Shown one piece after another: positions 45,346 to 53,369 of a DNA stretch of 63,316 nucleotides. How positions within the stretch are numbered: position 1 is the first letter of the stretch; each line of letters begins with the position of its first letter. Where the stretch lies: NCBI GenBank assembly GCA_039888615.1, contig JBDQQS010000024.1; one strand, written 5' to 3'. This DNA comes from Flavimaribacter sp039888615 (GTDB lineage Bacteria > Pseudomonadota > Alphaproteobacteria > Rhizobiales > Rhizobiaceae). A model generated the notes under the pieces. That model was not told the origin of the DNA, ran no database searches, and saw only the letters and a list, made by a program, of their open reading frames with translations. The position numbers were made by a program, and so were the translations under genes.

Positions 45346-45526
45346 CGGCCCCGCCTTCGTTCCTGCCCCAGCGCGGTCGCATCTCCTGGCCGCCTTCGAG
45401 ATCGTAGTGCTGCCGTTCCGGGGCGGTCGCCGCAGGTGCGTCCGGTTCGGTGGTCGTGTTCCAGACAACGATGCCGACGACGACAACGACGACCGCGCAG
45501 ATCGCAATGATGAAGAGCCTGGTCAC
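45326..45526 (-). CDS. trbK: TrbK-like small membrane protein
   Basis: The 66-aa product has one helix (LFIIAICAVVVVVVGIVVWNT) and a hydrophilic tail. Its place between trbJ and trbL matches TrbK, the entry-exclusion lipoprotein in other plasmids, but there is no clear lipobox, so it is named by position. Overlaps trbJ by GTGA. Confidence 0.7.
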   Translation of the reverse strand: MTRLFIIAICAVVVVVVGIVVWNTTTEPDAPAATAPERQHYDLEGGQEMRPRWGRNEGGADGTSGN

Positions 45527-46323
45527 CAGCGCGGCTCCATCGTCTGCCCGCCCGATGTCGAGGGCGTGGTTGAATTGAAGAATTCCTCACGGCGGTTCTG
45601 TGCGAGGTCTTTTGCGGCCTGTTCGGACTGATACCAGGTGCCCATCATCGTCACCTGCTGTGAGACGAGCCCGCGCAGCTTCTGGGCCTGGGCGACCTGC
45701 TGGGCGGCGATCTCATGACCGACCTGCAGCGCCTGCATCTGGCCGACGGACGATTGCGACATCGACCGGAGCTGGCTCATCGTCGATTCCTCGGAGCTGA
45801 ACTGGTCGGCCGTCAGTCCCGCCGCCCTGAGCGTCGCGCCAATCGTGTCACGGTTCGTGTCGGACCAGTCCTGATAGCTCGACGAAAAAGTCTGCCCGTT
45901 GGCGAGGCCCGACTTGAAATCGGCAAAGCTCTCGAAACGCTGCCGCAGCACGTCATCGGCATTACCCATCGAGAAGGCGATCGATTGACCCTGCTGGACG
46001 AGGCTCTGCAGCTGCATCAGATCGCTCTCGACCTGACCCCAGACATGGCTCGGCAGCGTCAGCGTGTTCTGCAGCATGTTCTCGTAGATCCTCAGCTGGT
46101 TCTGGATCTGCTCGGCCAGCTGCGTGATCTGGGTGACCTGGTTCTGAATTTGCTCGGCCGATTGGCCGACGAGACCGACCAGTTCGCCATTGTTGAGGAT
46201 CTGCGTGAATTCCGTCGCTCCGAAGAACCCGCCACCGCCGGCATGGGTACTTGTGGCCGACGTAGCTGAGAGGATTGCGGCTATCGCAATCCTAGCTGTG
46301 CGTGAGAATGCGCTTGGCATCAT
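45523..46323 (-). CDS. trbJ: TrbJ, VirB5-like protein
   Basis: I choose ATG 46323 (MMPSAFSRTARIAIAAIL), with GGAAAGGGGAGTGG before it. The 266-aa product has a signal peptide (ending STHAGG) and a mainly helical coiled mature protein (QNQVTQITQLAEQIQNQLRIYENML). It matches TrbJ in length and place. It overlaps the trbE stop. Probably a minor pilus or tip component. Confidence 0.88.
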   Translation of the reverse strand: MMPSAFSRTARIAIAAILSATSATSTHAGGGGFFGATEFTQILNNGELVGLVGQSAEQIQNQVTQITQLAEQIQNQLRIYENMLQNTLTLPSHVWGQVESDLMQLQSLVQQGQSIAFSMGNADDVLRQRFESFADFKSGLANGQTFSSSYQDWSDTNRDTIGATLRAAGLTADQFSSEESTMSQLRSMSQSSVGQMQALQVGHEIAAQQVAQAQKLRGLVSQQVTMMGTWYQSEQAAKDLAQNRREEFFNSTTPSTSGGQTMEPRW

Positions 46324-48739
46324 CCACTCCCCTTTCCTCCAGCCAGGCCGCTGGCCATTCCTCGCCATGCGCCTCGCTGAGCTGATCAATGCGTTTGAGA
46401 TTGTCCTTTCCGGACGCGCCTACGAAGGCGAGCGCCACGGGTCCGAGCGCCATATCAAAGAGCCGCCGGCCTTCGGGCGAGGCGACGTAGTATTCGCGCT
46501 TGGGAACAGCCGTCGCGACGATTTCGATCTGCCGGTCGTTGAAGCCAATGCGCTCGTAGAACTCGCGTGTGCCCGATTCCCGCGCCGCGCCATTGGGCAG
46601 GCAAATCTTGGTCGGGCAGCTTTCCTTGAGCACGTCTATGATGCCGGACTGCTCCGCATCCGAGATCGACTGCGTGGCCAGAACGACCGCGCAATTGGCC
46701 TTGCGCAGCACCTTCAGCCATTCGCGGATCTTGTCGCGGAACATCGGATGGCCGAGCATCAGCCAGGCCTCGTCGAGGATGATGAGACTCGGTGCGCCGG
46801 TGAGGCGTTTTTCGATGCGGCGGAAGAGATAGAGCAATACGGGCACGAGATTGCGCTCGCCCATATTCATGAGTTCCTCGACTTCGAAGGTCTGGAAGAA
46901 CCCGAGAGTCAGCCCGTCCTCTTCCGCGTCGAGGAGCTGCCCCATCGGCCCGTCGACCGTGTAGTGCTGCAGGGCCGTCTTGATCTCGCGCATCTGAACG
47001 CCGCTGACGAAATCGGACAGCGAGCGCCCGCGGGCGTCGGCAAGCAGACCGATCTGCCGCGCAATCGCGTTGCGGTGGTCCGGCGTAATGGTCACGCCCT
47101 GCATGGCGACGAGCGTCTCGACCCACTCGGCCGCCCACGCGCGGTCACCGTCTGTCAAGAGCTCGGCCAGCGGGCAGAAGGCGAGCGCTGTCCCCTCCCC
47201 CGCTCCGATCTCGTAGTGATCTCCGCCCGCGGCCCTGGTCAGCGGATAAAGCGACTTGCCCTTATCGAAGGCGAAGATCTGCGCATGCTCATAACGCCGG
47301 AACTGCGCGGCGATCAGCGCCAACAATGTCGACTTGCCCGATCCCGTCGGGCCGAAGATCAGCGTGTGGCCGACATCGTCGACGTGAAGGTTCAACCGGA
47401 AGGGAGATGAGCCACTTGCGACCTGCATCAGCGGCGGAGCGTTGGGCGGATAGAAGGGACACGGCGCTGTCGCGCTGCCGGCCCAGACGGAGTTGACCGG
47501 AATGAGATCGGCAAGGTTGCGCGTGTTGATCAGCGGTTCGCGCACATTGGCGTAAGTGTTGCCCGGCAGGCTGCCGAGATAGGCCTCGGTGGCGTTGAGG
47601 GTTTCGATGCGGGCGCCGAAGCCCTCGGCCTGGATGAGCCTCCGGACAGCCTCTGCCTGATCGCGAAGCCGGGCTTCATCCGTGTCGAACATCACGATAA
47701 CGGGCGTGTAATAACCGTAAGCGACGAGCTGGGACGAGGCCTCGGCGATCGCGTCTTCGGTTTCGGCAACCATGGTCATGGCGTCCTGGTCGACCGAACG
47801 GCTCTGGGTCTGGAAAAGCTGATCGAAGAAGGGTCGCACTTTCTGCTGCCACTTCTTTCGCGTCCGCTCGAGCTTTTGCCGCGCTTCCTGGTCGTCGAGG
47901 AAGATGAAGCGGGATGACCAGCGATAGGTCAGCGGCATCAGGTCGAGCGAATTGAGGATGCCGGGCCAGCTCTCGGCCGGAAACCCGTCGATCCCGACAA
48001 CGGCGAGGTAGCTGCCGTCGACCATGGGCGAGAGCCCGTGATGAAACTCGGCCGTCACCAGCCAATCGAGATACATCGGGATCGCCGGCAGTCTGACCGG
48101 ATGGTTTTCCCCGAGGATGCAGAACCGGATGAACTGGAAGAGTTCGTCGTAACGCGCCTCGTCGCCGCTCTCGGGATGAACAACCGTCCGCGTGACCATG
48201 CGGCGGATCATCAGAACATTGCCGAGATATTGCTCGACCTCGCGGATCGAGGTCTGGAAGGAAGTGAGCACCCCATCGGCATAGGTTTGCGAGCGGCTAC
48301 CCTCGTCGGAATAGATGTAACGGGCCATGGCCGAACGGCGCGGTTCCGGCGGCCGATAGGTCAGGATCAGTGCATGCTGGCTTTCATAGTGGCCGCGCTC
48401 GGCCATGAAATGGTCGCGCCGCTGATCGTCGATCGCGCGGGTCACCGGGTCGGGAAAGTGGCAGTCCTCGCGCGCGGGATAGGCCGTCGTGGGCACGCGA
48501 ACCGCCTCGACCTGGATCATCCAGCCGGACCCGAGCCGCGAGAGGACGGCGTTGATTTGTCGCGAGACCTCGTTGCGCTCGATATTGGTGGAACTCTCCG
48601 AATCCGGCCCGGCAAAGTACCATCCGGCCATCAGCGAGCCGTCCTTCAGCAGGATGACACCGTTGGCGACCAGACCGGCGTACGGCAACAGGTCGGAAAA
48701 GGACGGCTTTGAGTTTCGGAACTGTTTGAGCGTCACCAT
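46292..48739 (-). CDS. trbE: TrbE, VirB4-like ATPase
   Basis: The 815-aa protein has the VirB4 N-terminal domain and a C-terminal AAA-type ATPase with Walker A GPTGSGKSTLLAL, a Walker B-like segment, LIILDEAWLML, and RKANCAVVLATQS. It powers T4SS assembly and pilus biogenesis. The gene is full length with no lesion. Confidence 0.95.
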   Translation of the reverse strand: MVTLKQFRNSKPSFSDLLPYAGLVANGVILLKDGSLMAGWYFAGPDSESSTNIERNEVSRQINAVLSRLGSGWMIQVEAVRVPTTAYPAREDCHFPDPVTRAIDDQRRDHFMAERGHYESQHALILTYRPPEPRRSAMARYIYSDEGSRSQTYADGVLTSFQTSIREVEQYLGNVLMIRRMVTRTVVHPESGDEARYDELFQFIRFCILGENHPVRLPAIPMYLDWLVTAEFHHGLSPMVDGSYLAVVGIDGFPAESWPGILNSLDLMPLTYRWSSRFIFLDDQEARQKLERTRKKWQQKVRPFFDQLFQTQSRSVDQDAMTMVAETEDAIAEASSQLVAYGYYTPVIVMFDTDEARLRDQAEAVRRLIQAEGFGARIETLNATEAYLGSLPGNTYANVREPLINTRNLADLIPVNSVWAGSATAPCPFYPPNAPPLMQVASGSSPFRLNLHVDDVGHTLIFGPTGSGKSTLLALIAAQFRRYEHAQIFAFDKGKSLYPLTRAAGGDHYEIGAGEGTALAFCPLAELLTDGDRAWAAEWVETLVAMQGVTITPDHRNAIARQIGLLADARGRSLSDFVSGVQMREIKTALQHYTVDGPMGQLLDAEEDGLTLGFFQTFEVEELMNMGERNLVPVLLYLFRRIEKRLTGAPSLIILDEAWLMLGHPMFRDKIREWLKVLRKANCAVVLATQSISDAEQSGIIDVLKESCPTKICLPNGAARESGTREFYERIGFNDRQIEIVATAVPKREYYVASPEGRRLFDMALGPVALAFVGASGKDNLKRIDQLSEAHGEEWPAAWLEERGVDDAKRILTHS

Positions 48740-48745
48740 GGTCGG

Positions 48746-49045
48746 TCAGTACCTCCGCCAGGGCGACGAGGTTGGCCGATAGTTCGGGCGGTATCCGATA
48801 TGGCGCAGATAGACCTGCCGCATCATCGGGTCGGCTTTCGCCATGATGCGCAGCACGCCGACAACGCCGATCCAGATCGCAATGCCCAGCAACACCGAGA
48901 ACCAGGTCAAGACGACGAAGATCAGAATGACCGTCGCAAGCCCGGTCAAAAGCACCAGTTCGCGGTCGGCGCCCATCAGATGGTTCGGCCGCGACAGCGC
49001 GCGATGGATCCGCGCGGTTGCGAGGGGAGCAACGGTTTCAGCCAT
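48746..49045 (-). CDS. trbD: TrbD, VirB3-like protein
   Basis: ATG 49045 has GGGGAGGGGAGCG ahead. The 99-aa product has a short N-terminus (MAETVAPLATARIHRALSR) and two helices (LVLLTGLATVILIFVVLTW, LLGIAIWIGVVGVLRIMA), the TrbD/VirB3 form. It overlaps the trbC stop by 8 nt. Confidence 0.92.
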   Translation of the reverse strand: MAETVAPLATARIHRALSRPNHLMGADRELVLLTGLATVILIFVVLTWFSVLLGIAIWIGVVGVLRIMAKADPMMRQVYLRHIGYRPNYRPTSSPWRRY

Positions 49046-49409
49046 CGCTCCCCTCCCCCGCCGCACTCAGGTCCGCCTGACCAGGGAGATCAATCGAGGC
49101 GCCCGATGCGCCGAACAGGCCAACGATCTGTGTGGCTCCGAGCAATATACCGGCAACAAGCACGACATACATCAGCCTGCGCGCGAAGTCGTTGAGTTCG
49201 CCACCAAAGATCAGCATGCCGCCGGCGACAGCGACGGCGGCAAGGGCGATGAAGCCAGCCACGGGGCCGGTGATGGATTCCTGGATCTGCTCGAGGGGAC
49301 CTTCCCATGGTAGGCTGCCGCCGGAACTGGCAAGCGCCGGCGACGCGGCGACCCAAACGACGGCTATCATGAGCCCCAAAGTCGCGGGGCGGCGGAATTT
49401 ATGCGGCAT
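49038..49409 (-). CDS. trbC: TrbC, VirB2-like pilin
   Basis: I choose ATG 49409 (MPHKFRRPATLGLM), with GAGG upstream, over 49421. The 123-aa product has a long signal and two helices separated by a short loop (AGFIALAAVAVAGGMLIF, LMYVVLVAGILLGATQIV), the shape of cyclic conjugative pilin precursors. It overlaps trbB's stop by 11 nt. Confidence 0.9.
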   Translation of the reverse strand: MPHKFRRPATLGLMIAVVWVAASPALASSGGSLPWEGPLEQIQESITGPVAGFIALAAVAVAGGMLIFGGELNDFARRLMYVVLVAGILLGATQIVGLFGASGASIDLPGQADLSAAGEGSDG

Positions 49410-50370
49410 GGCTGTCCTCATCGATCTGTGCGTGATGGTCGGTTTCGTAGGTCGCGCCGTCGAAGCCTCTGAGCCGCATTACGTCGCGGACACGGCGACC
49501 GGTGGCGGTGCGTTCGATGGAAACGACGAGATCGACCGCTTCCGCGATGACCTCGCGCATTGGCTGCTGGCTTGCTTCTGCGGTGAGCTGCTCGAGGCGC
49601 CTCAGAGCGGAATGCGCGTTGTTTGCGTGGATTGTCGTGATCCCGCCCGGGTGACCGGTGTTCCAAGCCTTCAGGAGCGTCAGCGCGGCGCCGTCCCGAA
49701 CCTCGCCGACGATGATGCGGTCCGGTCGAAGACGCATGGTGCTCTTGAGCAGGCGCGCCATGTCGACTGTGTCCGTCGTGTGCAGGCAAACCGCGTTCTC
49801 CGCGGCGCACTGGATCTCGGCGGTGTCTTCGAGAATAAGCAAACGGTGTGCGGGTGTTTCGCAGACGATCTCGGCAATCACCGCATTGGCCAGGGTCGTT
49901 TTGCCCGAGCCGGTTCCACCCGAAACGACAATGTTCAGGCGATCGTGGACTGCGTGGCGAATCAGGCTGGCCTGCATTTTGGTCATGACACCGCTGGACA
50001 CATAGTCCGACAGCGGGATCAGGCGGGACGCGCGCCGGCGGATCGTGAAGCTCGGTGCGCTCACGACCGGCGGCAAAAGTCCTTCGAAGCGATGACCGTC
50101 GATCGGCAACTCACCGGAGATAATGGGTTGTTCCTCATCGACCTCCGTTTGCAGGGCATGGGCAACGCTGCCGATTATGATTTCGGCTGCGGCAGGCTTG
50201 AGCTCACCGATGGGCTCGATCCCCTCCCCGAGCCGTTCGATGAAAAGACGTCCGTCCGGATTGAGCATCACCTCGACGACATCGGCGTCTTCGAGCGCGG
50301 CACAGATCGTCTCACCAAGCGCATCACGCAGCTTACGGATCAGCCGTGACCGGGAGGACGACGCGGTCAT
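49399..50370 (-). CDS. trbB: TrbB, VirB11-like secretion ATPase
   Basis: The 323-aa protein has Walker A SGGTGSGKTTLANAV, an Asp box (LLILEDTAEIQ), Walker B and His box (RIIVGEVRDGAALTLL, NTGHPGGITTIHANNA). This is the first gene of the trb operon and starts about 120 nt from the first dyad at 50494. Confidence 0.95.
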   Translation of the reverse strand: MTASSSRSRLIRKLRDALGETICAALEDADVVEVMLNPDGRLFIERLGEGIEPIGELKPAAAEIIIGSVAHALQTEVDEEQPIISGELPIDGHRFEGLLPPVVSAPSFTIRRRASRLIPLSDYVSSGVMTKMQASLIRHAVHDRLNIVVSGGTGSGKTTLANAVIAEIVCETPAHRLLILEDTAEIQCAAENAVCLHTTDTVDMARLLKSTMRLRPDRIIVGEVRDGAALTLLKAWNTGHPGGITTIHANNAHSALRRLEQLTAEASQQPMREVIAEAVDLVVSIERTATGRRVRDVMRLRGFDGATYETDHHAQIDEDSHAA

Positions 50371-50493
50371 TGCGTTCCTCCTCTCGGTGCAACCTCGGCA
50401 CCATCGTTACGACCAAACAAGGTTTGCATTACATCCGCCGCTGCTACTCAAAGGTGAGTTCCGGCTTTTGCCGCAGGAAGCGGATTCGGTCAT

Positions 50494-50511
50494 CCCGGCA
50501 GTTCTGCCGGG
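50494..50511. promoter_or_regulatory. 18-bp dyad, candidate LuxR-type box 1
   Basis: CCCGGCAG-TT-CTGCCGGG, eight-base perfect arms, two central bases. The length and symmetry match LuxR/TraR boxes (18 bp), though the base sequence is not the Ti-plasmid tra box. It lies about 120 bp before trbB. Confidence 0.6.
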
Positions 50512-50650
50512 GCTGTGTCCTAATTGGTGATGGAACCGTCCTTGCCGGGGCATTGAGGCGACTCACTTTGCTGAGTCGGGGTCAAATTGGCGGATTTCTG
50601 CAGATTTTTTTGCCAGAGCCGGTTTCTCGAATTTGTCGCCATGTTTTGGT

Positions 50651-50668
50651 CCCGGCAAAACTGCCGGG
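50651..50668. promoter_or_regulatory. 18-bp dyad, candidate LuxR-type box 2
   Basis: CCCGGCAA-AA-CTGCCGGG, seven of eight arm bases symmetric, the same sequence family as box 1. The centres are 157 bp apart. A half-site, TTGCCGGGG, lies near 50538. It is about 205 bp before repA. The region 50371-50873 has no gene I recognise. Confidence 0.6.
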
Positions 50669-50873
50669 GAAATTGCAGGAGACATTCAGGTCCGTTGTTG
50701 CGGTAAAATACTGAAAAATATATAAAAAGCGGAAGAGCGACGTTTGAGCTCTCTCGGATCGCTGTGGACTGTTAAGGGTTCATTAACCAAAAATGGCTGG
50801 ACGCAAGCTTAGAATCGTGGATGGTGTAAATCGGGTTATACGCAGAATAACGCACCTAACCCGATAGGGATAA

Positions 50874-52097
50874 ATGCACCAGATGATTGCGATGTCGCAC
50901 GTTCAGAGCGGACCAGAGACACCGGAAGAGAAGATCATGCGACACGCTGGCCTCCTCTCAGGTCAGCTACAATCGATTCGGGAACGGATGTATCCCCCGG
51001 AAGCACAGAAGTCTCTCAGGCGGTTGATGACCCACGAGGTATCAAAACTGACGACCATTCCCGAACCTACCCTACGATCATTGTCAAATGAGGGAAAGGG
51101 TCCGGTACCGGATCGGCTAGACAACAACTATCGGGTCTATACACTAGACCAGGTCAATGAACTGCGCCGCTTATTCGCTGAACAAAAGCCGGCAGATGCG
51201 CTTCGCTATCTTCCTCACCGCCGGCCGAACGAGCATCTGCAGATCCTCGGCGTCATTAACTTCAAAGGTGGTAGCGCCAAAACGACGACTGCTGCGCATT
51301 TGGCTCACTACTTGGCCTTTCAGGGCTATCGCGTTTTGGCGATCGACCTTGACCCGCAGGCATCGCTATCCGCGATGTTCGGTGCCCAGCCGGAAATGGA
51401 TGTTGGTGAGAACGAGACCATTTACGCGGCTCTTCGCTATGGCTCGGAGCGCCGGCCAATGCGGGAGATCGTCCGCGAGACTTATTTTCCCGGGATTGAT
51501 CTCGTTCCGGGCAATATCGAGGTTATGGAATACGAGCACGAGACGCCTCACGTACTTGCCAACAAATCGGCCTCTCGAGAAACCATATTCTTTGAACGCC
51601 TCCGGCTCGCAATTGGAGAAGTTGAGGACAACTACGATGTGGTTGTTCTTGATACCCCCCCTTCCCTCGGGTTCCTGACCCTTGGTGCAATCTACGCAGC
51701 AACGGGCATTATCGTGACAGTGCATCCAGCAATGCTGGATGTCATGTCGATGAGCCAGTTCCTCCTAATGATGGATGGGCTCATAGGTGCGATTCATGCG
51801 GAAGGCGGAGAACTCAAGCAGGATTTTTTCCACTACCTGATTACCCGGCACGATCCCAATGACCAACCGCAGGCTCAGGTCGTGTCTATGTTGCGCCATT
51901 TGTTCGCCGAAGATGTGCTTGCTCCGACCGCGGTCGAAAGCACGGCGATTGAGAGTGCGGGACTGGCCAAGAGGACGCTCTATGAGCTGGAGTCCGGGAA
52001 CGTGGGCAGGGATACTTTCCGACGTGCCAAGGATTCGATCGACGCTGTGAATGATCGGATACTCGAACTTGTTCGCCAGAGTTGGGGACGGACATGA
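50874..52097 (+). CDS. repA: RepA, ParA-like partition ATPase of repABC
   Basis: The 407-aa protein has an N-terminal HTH region (YRVYTLDQVNELRRLFAEQ) and a ParA ATPase core with deviant Walker A FKGGSAKTTTAAHLA, LAIDLDPQASLS and VVVLDTPPSLG. It segregates the plasmid with RepB and represses repABC. Its stop overlaps repB's start (ATGA). Confidence 0.95.
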   Translation: MHQMIAMSHVQSGPETPEEKIMRHAGLLSGQLQSIRERMYPPEAQKSLRRLMTHEVSKLTTIPEPTLRSLSNEGKGPVPDRLDNNYRVYTLDQVNELRRLFAEQKPADALRYLPHRRPNEHLQILGVINFKGGSAKTTTAAHLAHYLAFQGYRVLAIDLDPQASLSAMFGAQPEMDVGENETIYAALRYGSERRPMREIVRETYFPGIDLVPGNIEVMEYEHETPHVLANKSASRETIFFERLRLAIGEVEDNYDVVVLDTPPSLGFLTLGAIYAATGIIVTVHPAMLDVMSMSQFLLMMDGLIGAIHAEGGELKQDFFHYLITRHDPNDQPQAQVVSMLRHLFAEDVLAPTAVESTAIESAGLAKRTLYELESGNVGRDTFRRAKDSIDAVNDRILELVRQSWGRT

Positions 52098-53119
52098 CCA
52101 AGAAACCCAATTCAAAGTCTATTATCGCCAATTTCGGAGCACTATCGTCAGCGGCTCCGGATGAACCAGAACCTGCGGTGGACGGTCATAAAGCACCCCA
52201 GAGAACGTCGCCAAGGGTCGGCGCAGGAATTATCGGGGCGACACAGCGTTCTATGGCTGAAATTCGCGAGGAACGGGATCGGCTCCTTACGCTCGTCGAA
52301 AGTGGTGGCGCGATCCAGGAAATTAGCCCCGACCTTATCGAGCCCTCACCTTTTCCGGATCGGCTTGAGGACGACGACGCCGAAAGCTTCGAGGAATTTA
52401 AGAAGCGCTTCGACACTGAGGGTCAGAAGGTCCCCGTTCAGCTAAGGCCTCATCCTTTGGATGATGGGAAGTACCAGGTCATATTTGGCCACAGACGGTG
52501 GAGGGCGGCAAGAGAACTCGGTCGGAGCCTCAAGGCCGTCGTTACGACACTGACGGACTCTGAGCTCGTCATTGCGCAGGGCATTGAGAATTCCGATCGG
52601 CAAGATCTCACGTGGATCGAACGCGCCTTGTTTGCCATGCGTATGGATGAACAGGGCATCAAGCCGCGTGATATCAAGGCTGCACTGTCAATTGATGACG
52701 CAGAGCTGGCGAGACTTCGCCAAGTTCACCGCTCTGTTCCAATCGATGTCATTGAGTCAATTGGCCGGGCACCGAAGATCGGGCGACCGCGTTGGGTATC
52801 GTTTGCCCAAGCAGTTCAGAAGGACAGTAAGGCAGTGGCGCGCGTGCGAGAAACCTTGTCAGCTGACAAGGTCTGTTCGTCTGACGAGCGATTTCAGGCC
52901 GCGCTTGCCTCTGCTCTCGATCAGAGTGCGGCAGAAAGCAAGCAGACCGAATTGGATTTGCGTGACGCTGCAGGCGCGGTTCTGGCCAAGGCTACTTTTC
53001 GAGATCGTGACATACGGCTGAAGCTGTCCAAAGATAGCGCCGATGCCTTCGGTGAGTTCATGCAGGCGGAGTTACCAAAACTGGTTGAGCGCTTCCACAA
53101 TGATGGTGGCGACTCATGA
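52094..53119 (+). CDS. repB: RepB, ParB-like centromere-binding protein
   Basis: ATG 52094 overlaps the repA stop. The 341-aa protein has the ParB core (GQKVPVQLRPHP, VIFGHRRWRAARELG, AQGIENSDRQDLTWIE) and an HTH-like middle. The gene carries a perfect 20-bp palindrome at 52853-52872 that matches its probable binding site, so it may feed back on its own operon. Confidence 0.93.
   Translation: MTKKPNSKSIIANFGALSSAAPDEPEPAVDGHKAPQRTSPRVGAGIIGATQRSMAEIREERDRLLTLVESGGAIQEISPDLIEPSPFPDRLEDDDAESFEEFKKRFDTEGQKVPVQLRPHPLDDGKYQVIFGHRRWRAARELGRSLKAVVTTLTDSELVIAQGIENSDRQDLTWIERALFAMRMDEQGIKPRDIKAALSIDDAELARLRQVHRSVPIDVIESIGRAPKIGRPRWVSFAQAVQKDSKAVARVRETLSADKVCSSDERFQAALASALDQSAAESKQTELDLRDAAGAVLAKATFRDRDIRLKLSKDSADAFGEFMQAELPKLVERFHNDGGDS
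52853..52872. promoter_or_regulatory. parS-type palindrome inside repB
   Basis: ACCTTGTCAG-CTGACAAGGT is a perfect 20-bp palindrome. Its core fits most of the repABC parS consensus I recall (GTTNNCNGCNGNNAAC): all fixed positions match except the outer two. Confidence 0.75.
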
Positions 53120-53122
53120 GAT

Positions 53123-53160
53123 CGCCGATCAACCCTGTCAGCTGACAAGGTTGATCGGCG
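53123..53160. promoter_or_regulatory. Extended parS-type palindrome after repB
   Basis: A 38-bp inverted repeat, CGCCGATCAACC...GGTTGATCGGCG, centred on CTGTCAGCTGACAA with one mismatch in 19 bp. It begins three bases after the repB stop. It shares the core of the palindrome inside repB and probably is a second RepB site. Confidence 0.8.
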
Positions 53161-53214
53161 GTGCCGCGTCGCGGCTGACTAGAGGTGAATGGAAGGAAAG
53201 GACCAACGGCAAAA

Positions 53215-53285
53215 AGAAAAAGGCCCCCGAAACGACATCCCGGAAGCCCTTCTCAAAGGTTTAGCAGCTAGAGAATCGCACTTCC
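53215..53285 (-). ncRNA. Counter-transcribed antisense RNA (ctRNA) region, repABC type
   Basis: On the minus strand the 3' part forms a stem, GGCTTCCG ... CGGGGGCC, that pairs fully only in the minus RNA (two G-U pairs), followed by TTTTTC, i.e. an intrinsic terminator. Position between repB and repC and the flanking repC leader fit the p42d-type ctRNA that lowers RepC. The 5' end is approximate. Confidence 0.65.
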
Positions 53286-53369
53286 CGGAATCACAGTCAA
53301 GGCTCTTCTTGAGTCAGATACGTCGATTCGGCGAGCAGTTTTCTATTGCCTAGCGATAGGTGAAAGAAA

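Noticed and set aside
46190..47410. 406-codon open frame on the plus strand
   Set aside because: It is the complement of trbE and carries no domain; a GC-rich shadow.
49132..50349. 405-codon open frame on the plus strand
   Set aside because: It is the complement of trbC and trbB.
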